From: an uncultured Clostridia bacterium
GTDB taxonomy: Bacteria; Bacillota; Clostridia; Christensenellales; Aristaeellaceae
Assembly (NCBI GenBank): GCA_934675735.1
Contig: CAKURR010000007.1
Location: 47,917-111,916, forward strand
Reading direction: 5' to 3'
Length of the DNA: 64,000 nt
The notes beneath the pieces are model-generated. The model was not told where the DNA came from, did not search any database, and saw nothing but the letters and a program-made list of their open reading frames with translations. The position numbers and the translations under genes are program-made. Positions 51,514 to 60,083 of this stretch are shown piece after piece. Within the stretch, counting starts at the first letter, position 1, and each line of letters opens with the position of its first letter.

Positions 51514-51734
51514 AAAAGCTCTCGATTTCTCGAAAGCTTTTTTCATCTGGTCGAGGTGACAGGATTGGATTCTCGCGGCTCGCCGCCGCTCGGGCAGCGC
51601 CGTTCTCAGGCCCCACCGGGGCCTGATTCATTTCGGCTTCTTCAAATCCTGTCTCGCGTCGATGCTGCTTGGTAATAAAAGAAAAGCTCTCGATTTCTCG
51701 AAAGCTTTTTTCATCTGGTCGAGGTGACAGGATT
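51514..51734. repeat. Duplicated tRNA-Pro 3' end and terminator (attachment-site-like)
   Basis: A 53-bp sequence at 51514-51566 is repeated at 51682-51734, 168 bp apart. Each copy contains the hairpin AAAGCTCTCGA/TCGAAAGCTTT and the 3' 19 bases of tRNA-Pro including CCA. Between the copies, 51641-51653 is the exact reverse complement of the tRNA T-arm sequence at 51726-51738, plus a GGCCCC/GGGGCC hairpin. Confidence 0.7.
51682..51715 (-). terminator. Terminator behind the tRNA operon
   Basis: Minus strand AAGCTTTCGAGAAATCGAGAGCTTTT, followed by CTTTTATTA; it directly follows the tRNA-Pro 3' end. Confidence 0.65.
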
Positions 51735-51792
51735 TGAACCTGCGACCTTTTGGTCCCGAACCAAACGCGCTACCAAACTGCGCTACACCTCG
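51716..51792 (-). tRNA. tRNA-Pro (anticodon CGG)
   Basis: 77 nt with encoded CCA. The minus strand starts CGAGGTGTAGCGCAGTTTGG. The anticodon arm is TTTGG-TTCGGGA-CCAAA, giving CGG, and the T arm is CAGGTTCAAATCCTG. The acceptor stem CGAGGTG pairs with CACCTCG. Confidence 0.93.
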
Positions 51793-51796
51793 AAAG

Positions 51797-51872
51797 TGGA
51801 GCCAATGAAGGGACTCGAACCCTTGACCTGCGGTTTACGAAACCGCTGCTCTACCGACTGAGCCACATTGGC
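51797..51872 (-). tRNA. tRNA-Thr (anticodon CGU)
   Basis: 76 nt with encoded CCA. The minus strand starts GCCAATGTGGCTCAG. The anticodon arm GCGGT-TTCGTAA-ACCGC gives CGT, and the T arm is AAGGGTTCGAGTCCCTT. It is four bases upstream of tRNA-Pro in the same transcript. Confidence 0.93.
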
Positions 51873-51914
51873 ATTTAAGTTTCGCAACATCACGCATCCG
51901 CCTGACAAGATGAA

Positions 51915-51943
51915 ATTATACCAGACTTCGCCCCGCGTGTCAA
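51915..51943 (-). promoter_or_regulatory. Promoter of the tRNA-Thr/tRNA-Pro operon
   Basis: Minus-strand consensus TTGACA, 17-bp spacer, TATAAT, about 40 bp before tRNA-Thr. Confidence 0.85.
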
Positions 51944-52065
51944 TCCCTTTTTCACTCTTTTTTTGCCGTTTTTTGAAAATTGTGTCGGTCAGCCTCAAAA
52001 AGCGGCTTTCCGTGTTTTCCCCCGCGCGCAAATATGGTATACTAAGGCAAAAGGAGGTCTGCCGC

Positions 52066-52731
52066 TTGAAAGACAACCGCATTAATTTCGATTTGGAGCG
52101 CAAGCTGCGCCGTTACGCCATCAGCGACCTGATGAAATACATCGTCATCGGGCAGGGCATCGTCTTTGCGCTGCTGTATATCTGGCCGACGCTGGGCTAT
52201 CGGCTCTATTCCCTCATCACGCTGACCCGCGCGGGCCTGATGCGCGGGCAAATCTGGCGGCTGGTGACGTTTGTGTTCGTGCCGCCGTCCAGCTCGCCGA
52301 TTTTCATCCTGTTCGCGCTGTATTTTTATTATATGATCGGCGTCGGGCTGGAAAACCGCTGGGGCAAGGTCAAGTTCAATCTGTATTATCTGGTCGGCAT
52401 GCTCGGCTCGATTATCGCCGCGCTGATTACCGGTTATGCGGATAACACCTTCCTCAACCTGTCGCTGTTCTTCGCCTATGCCGCGCTGTATCCCGACGAG
52501 CAGGTGCTGCTGTTCATGATTCTGCCGATTAAGATGAAATACCTTGCGCTCGTCGATGCGGCGCTGTATCTGTATTCTTTCATCGTCGGCGCCGCGTCCA
52601 CGCGCATCACGATTGTGCTCTGCCTGCTCAACGTCGCGCTCTTCCTCGGCGGGGATATCATCAACACCATCCGCCGCGAATCCAAATACTGGAAAACGCG
52701 GTATAATTTCCGAAAGGCCATGCGAAAATAA
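52066..52731 (+). CDS. Rhomboid-like membrane protein, apparently without the protease dyad
   Basis: 221 residues from TTG 52066, seven bases after AGGAGGT, with TATACT at 52038-52043. About six membrane spans; RGQIWRLVTFVFVPPSSSPIFILFALYFYYMIGVGLENRWGKVKFNLYYLVGML is the rhomboid-type L1 to TM3 segment. The GxSG serine motif and the TM6 histidine are not visible, so it is probably a pseudoprotease like TMEM115/DUF1751 relatives. Function unknown. Confidence 0.7.
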   Translation: MKDNRINFDLERKLRRYAISDLMKYIVIGQGIVFALLYIWPTLGYRLYSLITLTRAGLMRGQIWRLVTFVFVPPSSSPIFILFALYFYYMIGVGLENRWGKVKFNLYYLVGMLGSIIAALITGYADNTFLNLSLFFAYAALYPDEQVLLFMILPIKMKYLALVDAALYLYSFIVGAASTRITIVLCLLNVALFLGGDIINTIRRESKYWKTRYNFRKAMRK

Positions 52732-52744
52732 ACGGATAAATAAA

Positions 52745-52787
52745 AATGCCATCCTTTCTCTTTTCAGGAGCGAGGATGGCGTTTTTT
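52745..52787 (+). terminator. Rho-independent terminator of the rhomboid-like gene
   Basis: GCCATCCT pairs with AGGATGGC and is followed by GTTTTTT. Confidence 0.8.
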
Positions 52788-53395
52788 AAGTGGATAAATA
52801 AATTTTTTGCAATTTTATAATCCATTTTTTGCTGTACACGATAATTGAATGTCGGATGGTACCGCTGTCCTTCCAGATGTCCCTCTCTCGTGTAAGCGGA
52901 AGAGTTTTTTATTGTCTTGCTTTTGCAATAAGGTCGAACGTGCGCAGATTACGTTCTTCATATGTCCAGTCCATCAGATAATAATCATAATTGCCGGAAT
53001 ACACGGGAATCTCTTCCCATTCATTCGATACCGCTTTCGTTTCATTCGTATTCCTTCTTTCTAAAATCAGTTTACATTCAACGACCACGTCTTTACAATC
53101 GTTTCCGGGTGAAAGGATTTCCGAAGGCTTTTACGGTGCAACCAATTTGTTCGCCTTACAGTCATAATAGCACCTGAAATAGATTGAATCAAGCCTGCCA
53201 TCAATATGTCCCGAGAAATCGGCCATTCTGGCACGGTTCTGCTCTGTGCACCCTTGAATCCGCCCCCAAAAATTCGTTTCTCCGCCGAATTTCAAGCAAA
53301 AAGAAAAATGACAGCCGCCAAATTCGACAAGCTGTCATTGCTTGAAACGCTGTCGCCTAAAAAGCCCTTTCTTCGGGCGCATCCCTTTTTCGGCT
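52788..53395. other. Low-GC stretch with a decayed frame
   Basis: Clearly lower in GC than the rest of the window. It holds the interrupted minus-strand frame described at 52909 and an AATGACAGCTTGTC-type inverted pair near 53310-53340. No intact gene is visible. Confidence 0.5.
52909..53225 (-). pseudogene. Interrupted ORF of unknown origin
   Basis: The minus-strand frame reads MADFSGHIDGRLDSIYFRC... to a TAA, then continues in the same frame as DVVVECKLILERRN...YDYYLMDWTYEERNLRTFDLIAKARQ and stops at 52909. One in-frame stop splits an otherwise coding-like sequence. I do not recognise the family. Its base composition differs from neighbouring genes, which suggests transfer and decay. Confidence 0.4.
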
Positions 53396-53839
53396 TTACC
53401 CCGTTTTCCTTGACGTCAAAATCATGCCGAACAGGCCGCCAGCCGCGAGGCCCATGCCCAAATCCGCGAGATACGCGGTGAGCTGCGGGCTTTGCCCCAT
53501 CATCAGCGCATAGCAGACGATGCCCAGCGCCATATACAGCAGCCCGACGCATGCGCCGCGCATCGCGCCGCCGCTCTCCCCCGCGCGCATCGCAGTGGTC
53601 ACGCCCGCGAGGATGGACACGAACTTGACCACCTGATTGATGGCGGTAATCGCGCGGTCGCTGGCGTTCCACCAGTTCAGAATCAGCGCGAACACCGCCA
53701 CGCCGATGACGGTGATCGCCGCCGCGACGAGCACGCCGCGCAGCACGGCGAAAATCGCGCTCTTCTCCGCCTTGCGCGCACCCCTGCGCGTCGTGCGCTT
53801 GAACGAGCCAACGTTGTTTGCAAAGGTTTGATGCTCCAT
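53396..53839 (-). CDS. TIGR04086 family membrane protein
   Basis: 147 residues from ATG 53839 (AAGGAG upstream). Basic N-terminal cytoplasmic stretch (SFKRTTRRGARKAEKSA) followed by four membrane spans; the glycine-rich VSILAGVTTAMRAGESGGAMRGACVGLLYM is the family hallmark. Function unknown; relatives are repeatedly found next to yajC in Clostridia, as here. Confidence 0.8.
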   Translation of the reverse strand: MEHQTFANNVGSFKRTTRRGARKAEKSAIFAVLRGVLVAAAITVIGVAVFALILNWWNASDRAITAINQVVKFVSILAGVTTAMRAGESGGAMRGACVGLLYMALGIVCYALMMGQSPQLTAYLADLGMGLAAGGLFGMILTSRKTG

Positions 53840-53861
53840 AACGCTCTCTCCTTCTCCCCAT

Positions 53862-53902
53862 ACAAAAACCGCCCTGTCACAGTCCAAGCTATGACAGGGC
53901 GG
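53862..53902 (-). terminator. Rho-independent terminator of yajC
   Basis: Minus-strand CCGCCCTGTCA pairs with TGACAGGGCGG and is followed by TTTTTGT. Confidence 0.8.
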
Positions 53903-53920
53903 CTTTGCTTATGAGGGAAA

Positions 53921-54316
53921 TCAGATGAGCTGCTCGGAATCGTTGGTCACGGAGAGCTGCTCCACGTTGCGAACGGCCCAGCGGGCGAACACCATCTGGG
54001 TCTTCTGTTCGCCGACCTCGATGGTCAGCACGTCGTCCTTGATGCGGACGATGGTGCCGTAAATACCGCCGATGGTGCAGATGCGGTCGCCAACCTTGAG
54101 GTTGTCGAGCATCGCCTTGGCTTCCTTGTCCTTCTTGCGCTGCGGACGAATCAGCAGGAAGTAGAACACAACGAAGATGAGAATCATCGGCACAAACTGC
54201 ACGGCATAGTAGACGATGGTCGCGCCGGTGCTCATGGTTTCGGTCGCGGCGGCAGCGTCGGTCGTCGCGGTGGTGGCGGCGGCGTCAGCCAGCAGATTCA
54301 TCAGGGCATACTTCAT
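53921..54316 (-). CDS. yajC: Preprotein translocase subunit YajC
   Basis: About 131 residues. The start is uncertain: ATG 54316 has AAAGGA 13 bases upstream, GTG 54328 has it too close. An unusually long Ala/Thr-rich N terminus precedes one membrane span (VPMILIFVVFYFLLIRPQRKKDKE) and the KOW-like cytoplasmic domain (LKVGDRICTIGGIYGTIVRIKDDVLTIEV). It associates with SecDF; no secD or secF follows here. Confidence 0.9.
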   Translation of the reverse strand: MKYALMNLLADAAATTATTDAAAATETMSTGATIVYYAVQFVPMILIFVVFYFLLIRPQRKKDKEAKAMLDNLKVGDRICTIGGIYGTIVRIKDDVLTIEVGEQKTQMVFARWAVRNVEQLSVTNDSEQLI

Positions 54317-54428
54317 GGGAAAAGACACATCCTTTCATTCATTGGGTAACTTCATTATTATAGCCTGTTTTTCCTTATCCTGCAACCGTTACGGGCAAAT
54401 TCATCGACTGACCGCAGGGAGGTTTGTT

Positions 54429-55556
54429 TTAGAAGTTTCGGCTCATGTCGTAATGGCTGAAGAAATCGTTACGGAATTCTTCATAGCGATCCTCTTCGAT
54501 GGCCTTGCGGATGCGCTCCATCAGTCTGAGCAGGTAGCGCAGGTTGTGGATGGTTGCCAGCCGTCCGCCGGTGATTTCGCCCGCCTTGATGAGGTGGCGG
54601 ATATACGCGCGGGAGAAGTTTTGGCAGGCGTAGCAGTCGCAGCCCTCTTCAATCGGGCCGAAGTCGTGGGCATACTGCGCGTTGCGGATGACCAGTCGGC
54701 CCTGATCGGTGAAGCAGGTGCCGTTGCGCGCGATGCGGGTGGCGAGCACGCAGTCGAACATATCGATGCCGCGGTACACGCCCTCCACCAAACAGTCGGG
54801 GCTGCCCACGCCCATCAGGTAGCGCGGCTTATTCGTCGGCATATACGGCATCATCGCGTCGAGCATGCCATACATGACGGGTTTCGGTTCACCGACGGAA
54901 AGGCCGCCGATGCCGTAGCCGGGGAAATCCATATCGGCCAGCACCTTGGCGCTTTCGATGCGCAGATCCTCATAGAACGCGCCCTGCACAATGCCGAACA
55001 CGGCCTGGTCCTCGCGGGTATGGTAATCCTTGCAGCGCTGCGCCCAGCGGTGCGTGCGGAGCATGGCCTCATACGCGGTCTTATGGTCGCAGGGATACGG
55101 CGAGCACACGTCAAACGCCATCGCGATATCGCTGCCCAGCGCCTCCTGAATGACCATGCTGGTTTCCGGCCCGATGAACATCTTACTGCCGTCGAGGTGG
55201 CTGCGGAAGTGCACGCCTTCCTCCTTAATCTTGCGCAGGCTGGCGAGCGAGAACACCTGAAATCCGCCGGAGTCGGTGAGAATCGGCTTATTCCAGCTCA
55301 TAAACTTGTGCAGCCCGCCCGCCTCTTTAATCAGGTCCTCGCCGGGGCGGATATGCAGGTGATAGGTATTGGAGAGGATAATCTGCGAACCGACCTCGTT
55401 CAGTTCGCGCGGAGTCATGCCTTTGACGGTCGCCTGCGTGCCCACGGGCATAAAAATCGGGGTCTGGATATCGCCGTGCGGGGTATGCACAACGCCGCGG
55501 CGGGCATGGGTTTTCGCGTCCTTTTTCACAAGGTCAAACGTTACGGGTGATGCCAT
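54429..55556 (-). CDS. tgt: Queuine/preQ1 tRNA-ribosyltransferase
   Basis: 375 residues from ATG 55556 (AAAGGA upstream). It exchanges guanine 34 of tRNAs with GU(N) anticodons for a queuosine precursor. TIM barrel with nucleophile/base-recognition Asp in ILTDSGGFQVFSL and in DVCSPYPCD, VQGAFYEDLR, GIGGLSVGEP, and the zinc site CDCYACQNFSRAYIRHL. The tgt-yajC order is common in bacteria. Confidence 0.95.
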   Translation of the reverse strand: MASPVTFDLVKKDAKTHARRGVVHTPHGDIQTPIFMPVGTQATVKGMTPRELNEVGSQIILSNTYHLHIRPGEDLIKEAGGLHKFMSWNKPILTDSGGFQVFSLASLRKIKEEGVHFRSHLDGSKMFIGPETSMVIQEALGSDIAMAFDVCSPYPCDHKTAYEAMLRTHRWAQRCKDYHTREDQAVFGIVQGAFYEDLRIESAKVLADMDFPGYGIGGLSVGEPKPVMYGMLDAMMPYMPTNKPRYLMGVGSPDCLVEGVYRGIDMFDCVLATRIARNGTCFTDQGRLVIRNAQYAHDFGPIEEGCDCYACQNFSRAYIRHLIKAGEITGGRLATIHNLRYLLRLMERIRKAIEEDRYEEFRNDFFSHYDMSRNF

Positions 55557-55611
55557 TCTTTTTTCCTTTCTGCGCCAAGCGCTGAACACGCGCACGCGCG
55601 GGGACGGAGAG

Positions 55612-55812
55612 GGGGAGGGGACGTTTTGGGGCGCTGCCCCAAACCCCGGCAGGGGACTAAGCCCCCTGCACCCCTGCTTCATTTTGCTTCGCAAAATGTC
55701 AGGTCAATTTGTAGGGACGCGCAGTGCGCGTCCGTTTTTTCCTTTATCGCGCAGCGATAAAGTTTCGGGAGGTGCAGGAACCTCAGGTTCCTGCCGGAGT
55801 TTGAGGCGGAGC
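55612..55812. repeat. Outward-facing palindromic pair between tgt and the 272-residue membrane protein gene
   Basis: Facing tgt: ACGTTTTGGGGCGCTGCCCCAA and CAGGGGACTAAGCCCCCTG. Facing the other gene: CAGGAACCTCAGGTTCCTG, TTGAGGCGGAGCCTCAA and TCGTC. Between them are TTTTGCTTCGCAAAA, a GGGACGCGCAGTGCGCGTCC palindrome and TATCGCGCAGCGATA. Confidence 0.8.
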
Positions 55813-55813
55813 C

Positions 55814-56632
55814 TCAATCGTCACTTTTCAGCAAATCCTTCAGCGGCTTCTTCTCGTTCGCGGCGACGCCCACCTCGTAAACGCCCGCGCCGATCATCAA
55901 AAACATCGCGCCGACACCGAGTATCGCAAACGGGGCGTTGGGCGTGTACCACAGGTTATCCAGCGCCGCGCCGATAAAAATCGGCACACAGCAGGTCGCC
56001 AGCAACGCAATGCCAATGCCCTTCTTGCGGCGGGATTTTTCGTCGATAAACTCCTTGCGCTTCATCAGCTTCTTGCGAAGCGCCGCGCTCAGGGAGAATC
56101 GGCCGTTTCGGATTTGGTCGCGGTTCTTCGGCTTTTTCGCCGTCACCATGCAGTAAATGCCCATGCCAATCATCACAAACATGTTCACGCAGCCGAGCAT
56201 GCCGCCCACGTCCTGCTTGTCGTAAATCGACATCAGCGCAACCATCAGCATCATCGGCCCGACGCACGCGCTGCAAAGCGCCGAACCCATCGCGATTTTG
56301 TGCGCGTAGGCGTTGCTCTGCTTCACATAGTCGTCGGCTTCCTCTTCGGTCAGCTGCGGCCAGCGCGATTCCGTCCGCTGTGCGCCCGCTTCTTCAAAGC
56401 CTTCGCGGCGCATCCGCGCGTGCATGTCGGCGTAGTCCGCCAGCGTCCGCTGCAAAGCCGCGTCCGCGCTCAGGCCCTTGTTCTGCAATTCGTCGTATCG
56501 GTCGAGCATCTGCCCGAGCAGATTCACGCGGTATAAATCCGCCATCGGCTCGTGGGCAAACTCTTCCGTCTTTTCGAGGATGTAACGCTTAAACGACAGC
56601 TCTGCATCCTCGCGCGCAGCCGCGCCCCGCAT
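55814..56632 (-). CDS. Membrane protein with helical N-terminal domain, unknown function
   Basis: 272 residues. The start ATG 56632 shares a base with the tcdA stop (TGATG), so the two are translationally linked. Residues 1-110 are helical (SFKRYILEKTEEFAHEPMADLYRVNLLGQMLDRYDELQNKGLSADAALQRTLADY), like permease-prefix domains of clostridial membrane proteins. Four membrane spans follow in two pairs, separated by a basic loop (ALRKKLMKRKEFIDEKSRRKKG). The family is not firmly recognised. Confidence 0.6.
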   Translation of the reverse strand: MRGAAAREDAELSFKRYILEKTEEFAHEPMADLYRVNLLGQMLDRYDELQNKGLSADAALQRTLADYADMHARMRREGFEEAGAQRTESRWPQLTEEEADDYVKQSNAYAHKIAMGSALCSACVGPMMLMVALMSIYDKQDVGGMLGCVNMFVMIGMGIYCMVTAKKPKNRDQIRNGRFSLSAALRKKLMKRKEFIDEKSRRKKGIGIALLATCCVPIFIGAALDNLWYTPNAPFAILGVGAMFLMIGAGVYEVGVAANEKKPLKDLLKSDD

Positions 56633-57342
56633 CAGCTTTCCCCCCTTGCGATGGTTTTGATGATTTCGCCCGCCATAATCAGCCCGACGACCGGCGGCAC
56701 AAAACTGACGCTCCCGGGCGCATGGCGGCCGTTGCTCTCGTCCGCAACGACTTTCAGCGGTTCCTCAGTCGAGTAAACGACCGTGTGATGCGCCACGCCG
56801 CGCTTCTTGAGCTGAATGCGCATCACGCGGCACAGCGGGCAGACGCTGGTTTTGGCGATATCCGCCACCTGAAACCGTGTCGGGTCGAGCTTGTTGCCCG
56901 CGCCCATCGCGCTGATGGCGTATACGCCCGCTTCCTTCGCGCGGCAGACCAGCGTCACCTTCGCCTTCACCGTGTCGATGCAGTCCGCCACCGCGTCAAA
57001 CTGCGCCAAATCGAGCGTTTCGGCGCTCTCCGGCGTGTAAAACATGCGCAGCGGCACAACCTCGCAGGCGGGGTTGATGTCCTTCACCTGCTCGGCGATA
57101 ACCTCGACCTTCGGCCTGCCGACGGTGGATGTCATCGCCACGGCCTGACGGTTGATGTTGGAAACGCTCACCACATCGTCGTCGATGACCGTGATTCGGC
57201 CCACGCCCGCCCGCGCCAGCGCCTGAACCAAATGCCCGCCGACGCCGCCGACGCCGAACACCGCCACATGCGCGCTTTGCAATCGCTGCATACCGGCTTC
57301 GCCGAAAATCAGTGCGGTTCTTATGAATCTTTCGTCTGTCAT
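56632..57342 (-). CDS. tcdA: tRNA threonylcarbamoyladenosine dehydratase
   Basis: 236 residues from ATG 57342 (AAAGGA upstream). ThiF/E1-like enzyme that cyclises t6A37 in tRNA to ct6A using ATP. Rossmann HVAVFGVGGVGGHLVQALARAGVGRITVIDDDVVSVSNINRQ, the adenylation loop, DCIDTVKAKVTL, and a CPLC metal-type pair. HesA/MoeB alternatives are less likely because of the length and the RFIRTALIFGEAGMQRL start. Confidence 0.88.
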   Translation of the reverse strand: MTDERFIRTALIFGEAGMQRLQSAHVAVFGVGGVGGHLVQALARAGVGRITVIDDDVVSVSNINRQAVAMTSTVGRPKVEVIAEQVKDINPACEVVPLRMFYTPESAETLDLAQFDAVADCIDTVKAKVTLVCRAKEAGVYAISAMGAGNKLDPTRFQVADIAKTSVCPLCRVMRIQLKKRGVAHHTVVYSTEEPLKVVADESNGRHAPGSVSFVPPVVGLIMAGEIIKTIARGES

Positions 57343-57352
57343 GCCATTCCTT

Positions 57353-57498
57353 TCGGGGCGCTGCCCCGAACCCTGACAGGGAACTGAGTTCCCTGTACCT
57401 TCCTCCTTCCATTCGTTTCGCGAATGGATAATATAACGGGAAATCCAAGAACCTCAGGTTCTTGGCAGGGTTTGGGACAGAGTCCCAACGTCCCCCCC
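57353..57498. repeat. Outward-facing palindromic pair between asnS and tcdA
   Basis: Left: TCGGGGCGCTGCCCCGA (read with one-base variation) and AGGGAACTGAGTTCCCT facing tcdA. Middle: CATTCGTTTCGCGAATG. Right: CCAAGAACCTCAGGTTCTTGG, TTGGGACAGAGTCCCAA and ACGTC facing the asnS stop. The whole unit is about 146 bp. Confidence 0.85.
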
Positions 57499-58872
57499 TT
57501 AGAACTCGCAGTTGCCCGGCGTGCGGGGATACGGAATCACGTCGCGGATGTTTTCGATATCCGTCAAATACATGATCAGACGCTCAAAGCCCATGCCGAA
57601 ACCGGAATGCGTGCAGCCGCCGAAACGACGCAGATTCACATACCAGTCCATCTGCTCCTTGGAGATGTGCAGCTCGTCCATGCGCCCCGTCAGCAGGTCA
57701 AGACGCGTTTCGCGCTCGCTGCCGCCCATCAGCTCGCCCGAGCCCGGCACCAGCAGGTCAACGCCGCGCACCGTCTTGCCGTCGTCGTTCTGATACATGT
57801 AGAACGCCTTGATGTCCTTCGGCCAGTCGTAGACGAATACCGGCGACTTGAAGTGCTCCTCCGTCAGATACTTCTCGTGCTCCTTGAACAAATCCTCGCC
57901 CTGCACCGCCGGATGCTCGAACGGATGCGTCGCATGCTGCAAAATGTCGATGGCCTCGGCGTGCGTCACGCGCGCGACATGCGATTTCGTCAGCGTCTGC
58001 AATTTCTCAATCAGGTTGCTCTTGGCGTAGCCCTGAAGGAACTCCAGCTCCGGCATCGCCTTGTCCAGCACCTCCTGCACGACAGACTTGAGGAAGTCCT
58101 CCTCGATGTCCATCAGCCCGTTCAGGTCGCAGAAGCAGATTTCCGGCTCAATCATCCAGAACTCCGCCGCATGCGTCTTGGTGTTGGAATTTTCCGCGCG
58201 GAAGGTCGGGCCGAAGGTGTATACGCGCTTGTAGGCCAGCGCATAGGTCTCCGCCTCCAGCTGGCCCGTCACGGCCAGCGCCGTCGCCTTGCCGAAGAAG
58301 TCGTTCTCCGCCTTGTAGGGCTTGCCCATCTCCTGATTGGTCACGGTGAAGGTGTTGCCCGCGCCCTCCGCGTCGTTGGCGGTAATCAGCGGGGTGTGCA
58401 CATACACATAACCGCGGCTCTGGAAGTAGTTGTGCACCGCCTGCGCCGCAATCGAGCGGACGCGGAACACCGCCTGGAACAGGCGCGTGCGCGGGCGCAG
58501 ATACGCGATGTCGCGCAGGAACTCGAGCGTGTGGCGCTTCGGCTGGAGCGGATAATCCTCCGTGCAGTCGCCCTCCAGCAGAATGGCTTCCGCCTGCATC
58601 TCCAGCGCGCCGCTGCGGCCCGGCACCAGCTTGCCCGTCACGCGCACAGCCGCACCGTTGCGGATGGCCTGCACCGCGGCGAAATCCTTCACCTTGTCGT
58701 CGTAGACGATCTGCATCGGCGCGAGCACCGTGCCGTCGTAAAACTCGATGAAGCCGATGCTCTTCTGCTTGCGGTGGTTGCGCACCCAGCCTTCCACCGT
58801 CACGATTTGACCTTCCAGCTCGCGGCCCTTGGCGGCCACGTCGCGCAGGTCGAGCACATTCTGATTTGCCAT
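57499..58872 (-). CDS. asnS: Asparaginyl-tRNA synthetase
   Basis: 457 residues from ATG 58872 (GAGGAAA upstream). Class IIb synthetase: N-terminal OB fold (GQIVTVEGWVRNHRKQKSIGFIEFYDG), motif 2 GPTFRAENSNTKTHAAEFWMIEPE, motif 3 GGCTHSGFGMGFERLIMYLT. The AENSNT/AEFWM pair marks Asn rather than Asp specificity. No T-box is present upstream. Confidence 0.95.
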   Translation of the reverse strand: MANQNVLDLRDVAAKGRELEGQIVTVEGWVRNHRKQKSIGFIEFYDGTVLAPMQIVYDDKVKDFAAVQAIRNGAAVRVTGKLVPGRSGALEMQAEAILLEGDCTEDYPLQPKRHTLEFLRDIAYLRPRTRLFQAVFRVRSIAAQAVHNYFQSRGYVYVHTPLITANDAEGAGNTFTVTNQEMGKPYKAENDFFGKATALAVTGQLEAETYALAYKRVYTFGPTFRAENSNTKTHAAEFWMIEPEICFCDLNGLMDIEEDFLKSVVQEVLDKAMPELEFLQGYAKSNLIEKLQTLTKSHVARVTHAEAIDILQHATHPFEHPAVQGEDLFKEHEKYLTEEHFKSPVFVYDWPKDIKAFYMYQNDDGKTVRGVDLLVPGSGELMGGSERETRLDLLTGRMDELHISKEQMDWYVNLRRFGGCTHSGFGMGFERLIMYLTDIENIRDVIPYPRTPGNCEF

Positions 58873-58931
58873 AGATATTTCCTCTTTTCCGCAGACAAAA
58901 TGTCCGCGTTTCTTTCTGTCTACACCGCTAT

Positions 58932-58960
58932 ATGATAGCAAAAACGCCCGCAAAAGGCAA
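58932..58960 (-). promoter_or_regulatory. Promoter of asnS
   Basis: Minus-strand TTGCCT, 17-bp spacer, TATCAT, placed directly behind the EamA transporter gene. Confidence 0.6.
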
Positions 58961-58981
58961 GGGTTAATGAAGCGCCTTCCG

Positions 58982-59878
58982 TCACTTCGCGGCAGATTCC
59001 TTCCCCGCCTTCATCTCGCCGTAGGTATACAGCATCAGCCCGACGATAACCGTCAGGCCGCCGACGAGCAGCGGAAGTGTCACCTGTTCGTGAAACAGCG
59101 CCAGCGCCCAGACCGCCGCGCCGATGGGTTCGGCCAGCAGCGCGAAAGAAACCACGTCCGCGCTGACAAAGCCGAGCAGATAGGTCATCAGCGCGTGGCC
59201 GCCGAGCGTGCAGGCGACCGCCAGCACGACAATGCCGAGAAGCGATTCCCCCGTCACCCGCAGTCCGCCCGCAAACGGCGAAATGAGCAGCAGAAACACC
59301 GCCGTTACGCCGTAGACGAACGTCATGAAGCCCAGCGCGGGCAGACTGCGGCGCGCCGCGCGGCTGGTCAGCCAGTGCCCCGCGATGAATGCCGCGCCGA
59401 TGAGCGCCAGCGCGTCGCCGAGCAGGCTGCCGTGTTCGCCGCCCATCGAAAGCAGGCCGATGGCCGCCGCGCCGACGACCGCAACCGCCGCGCCGGGCAC
59501 GGCTTCGCGCTTAATCGGCTCATGCAGCAGCACGCCGGAGAGCGCCGCGACAAAGAGCGGCTGGGTGCACACCAGCGCCGTAGAGACGAACGTCGAGGCG
59601 AAGCTGAGCGAGGTCATCCAGCAGGTATAATGCAGCGCGAGCAGCAGCCCCGCCGCGCAGGCCAGCGCAATCTGCTTTTTCGGCGCGCGGAGGACGGCCT
59701 GCAATTCGCCGCTTTTAAGCGCGGGAATCAACAGCAGCAAAAAACTGAGCGCCATGCGCCCAAAGGCGACCATCACGGGCGACGCGCCGCAGGCCATCGA
59801 CCATTTGACCATCGGGCCGGAGATGCTCACGCCCGCCACGGCGAGCACCACAAGGAGCGCTTTCTTTTGATTGTTCAT
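58982..59878 (-). CDS. EamA/DMT family transporter
   Basis: 298 residues from ATG 59878 (AAAAGGAGA upstream). Ten membrane spans arranged as two EamA repeats (first VVLAVAGVSISGPMVKWSMACGASPVMVAFGRMALSF; second from LGDALALIGAAFIAGHWLTSRAA). It is a drug/metabolite-type exporter or importer. The HEQVTLPLLVGGLTVIVGLML ending is typical. Substrate unknown. Confidence 0.85.
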   Translation of the reverse strand: MNNQKKALLVVLAVAGVSISGPMVKWSMACGASPVMVAFGRMALSFLLLLIPALKSGELQAVLRAPKKQIALACAAGLLLALHYTCWMTSLSFASTFVSTALVCTQPLFVAALSGVLLHEPIKREAVPGAAVAVVGAAAIGLLSMGGEHGSLLGDALALIGAAFIAGHWLTSRAARRSLPALGFMTFVYGVTAVFLLLISPFAGGLRVTGESLLGIVVLAVACTLGGHALMTYLLGFVSADVVSFALLAEPIGAAVWALALFHEQVTLPLLVGGLTVIVGLMLYTYGEMKAGKESAAK

Positions 59879-59884
59879 AATTCT

Positions 59885-60083
59885 CCTTTTGGGGGCTTTG
59901 CCCCAAACCCCACCAAGAACCTGAGGTTCTTGGGTTTCCCTCTTTATTTATCGCTTCGCGATAAACAGAAATTATCCATGCCTTTCGCAAATCCATTGCA
60001 GGGGCGCGCAGGACGCTGTCCTGTTTCTCTGAAAAACGCGTCCGCTTCACGAATGCGCGTCCGTGCACCACGTGCTTTTCCCC
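59885..60083. repeat. Repeats upstream of the EamA gene
   Basis: Minus-strand element facing the EamA SD: CCAAGAACCTCAGGTTCTTGG then TTTGGGGCAAAGCCCC. Adjacent hairpin TTATCGCTTCGCGATAA (59947-59963). GC palindromes of the GGGGCGCGC type and a CAGGACGCTGTCCTG hairpin at about 60008-60024. No gene is visible. Confidence 0.7.

Noticed and set aside
51514..51681. Second tRNA-Pro gene
   Set aside because: Only the 3' 19 bases match; anticodon and D arms are missing.
58873..58960. T-box leader for asnS
   Set aside because: No GGTGG/antiterminator core is present; a plain promoter with a short leader is seen.
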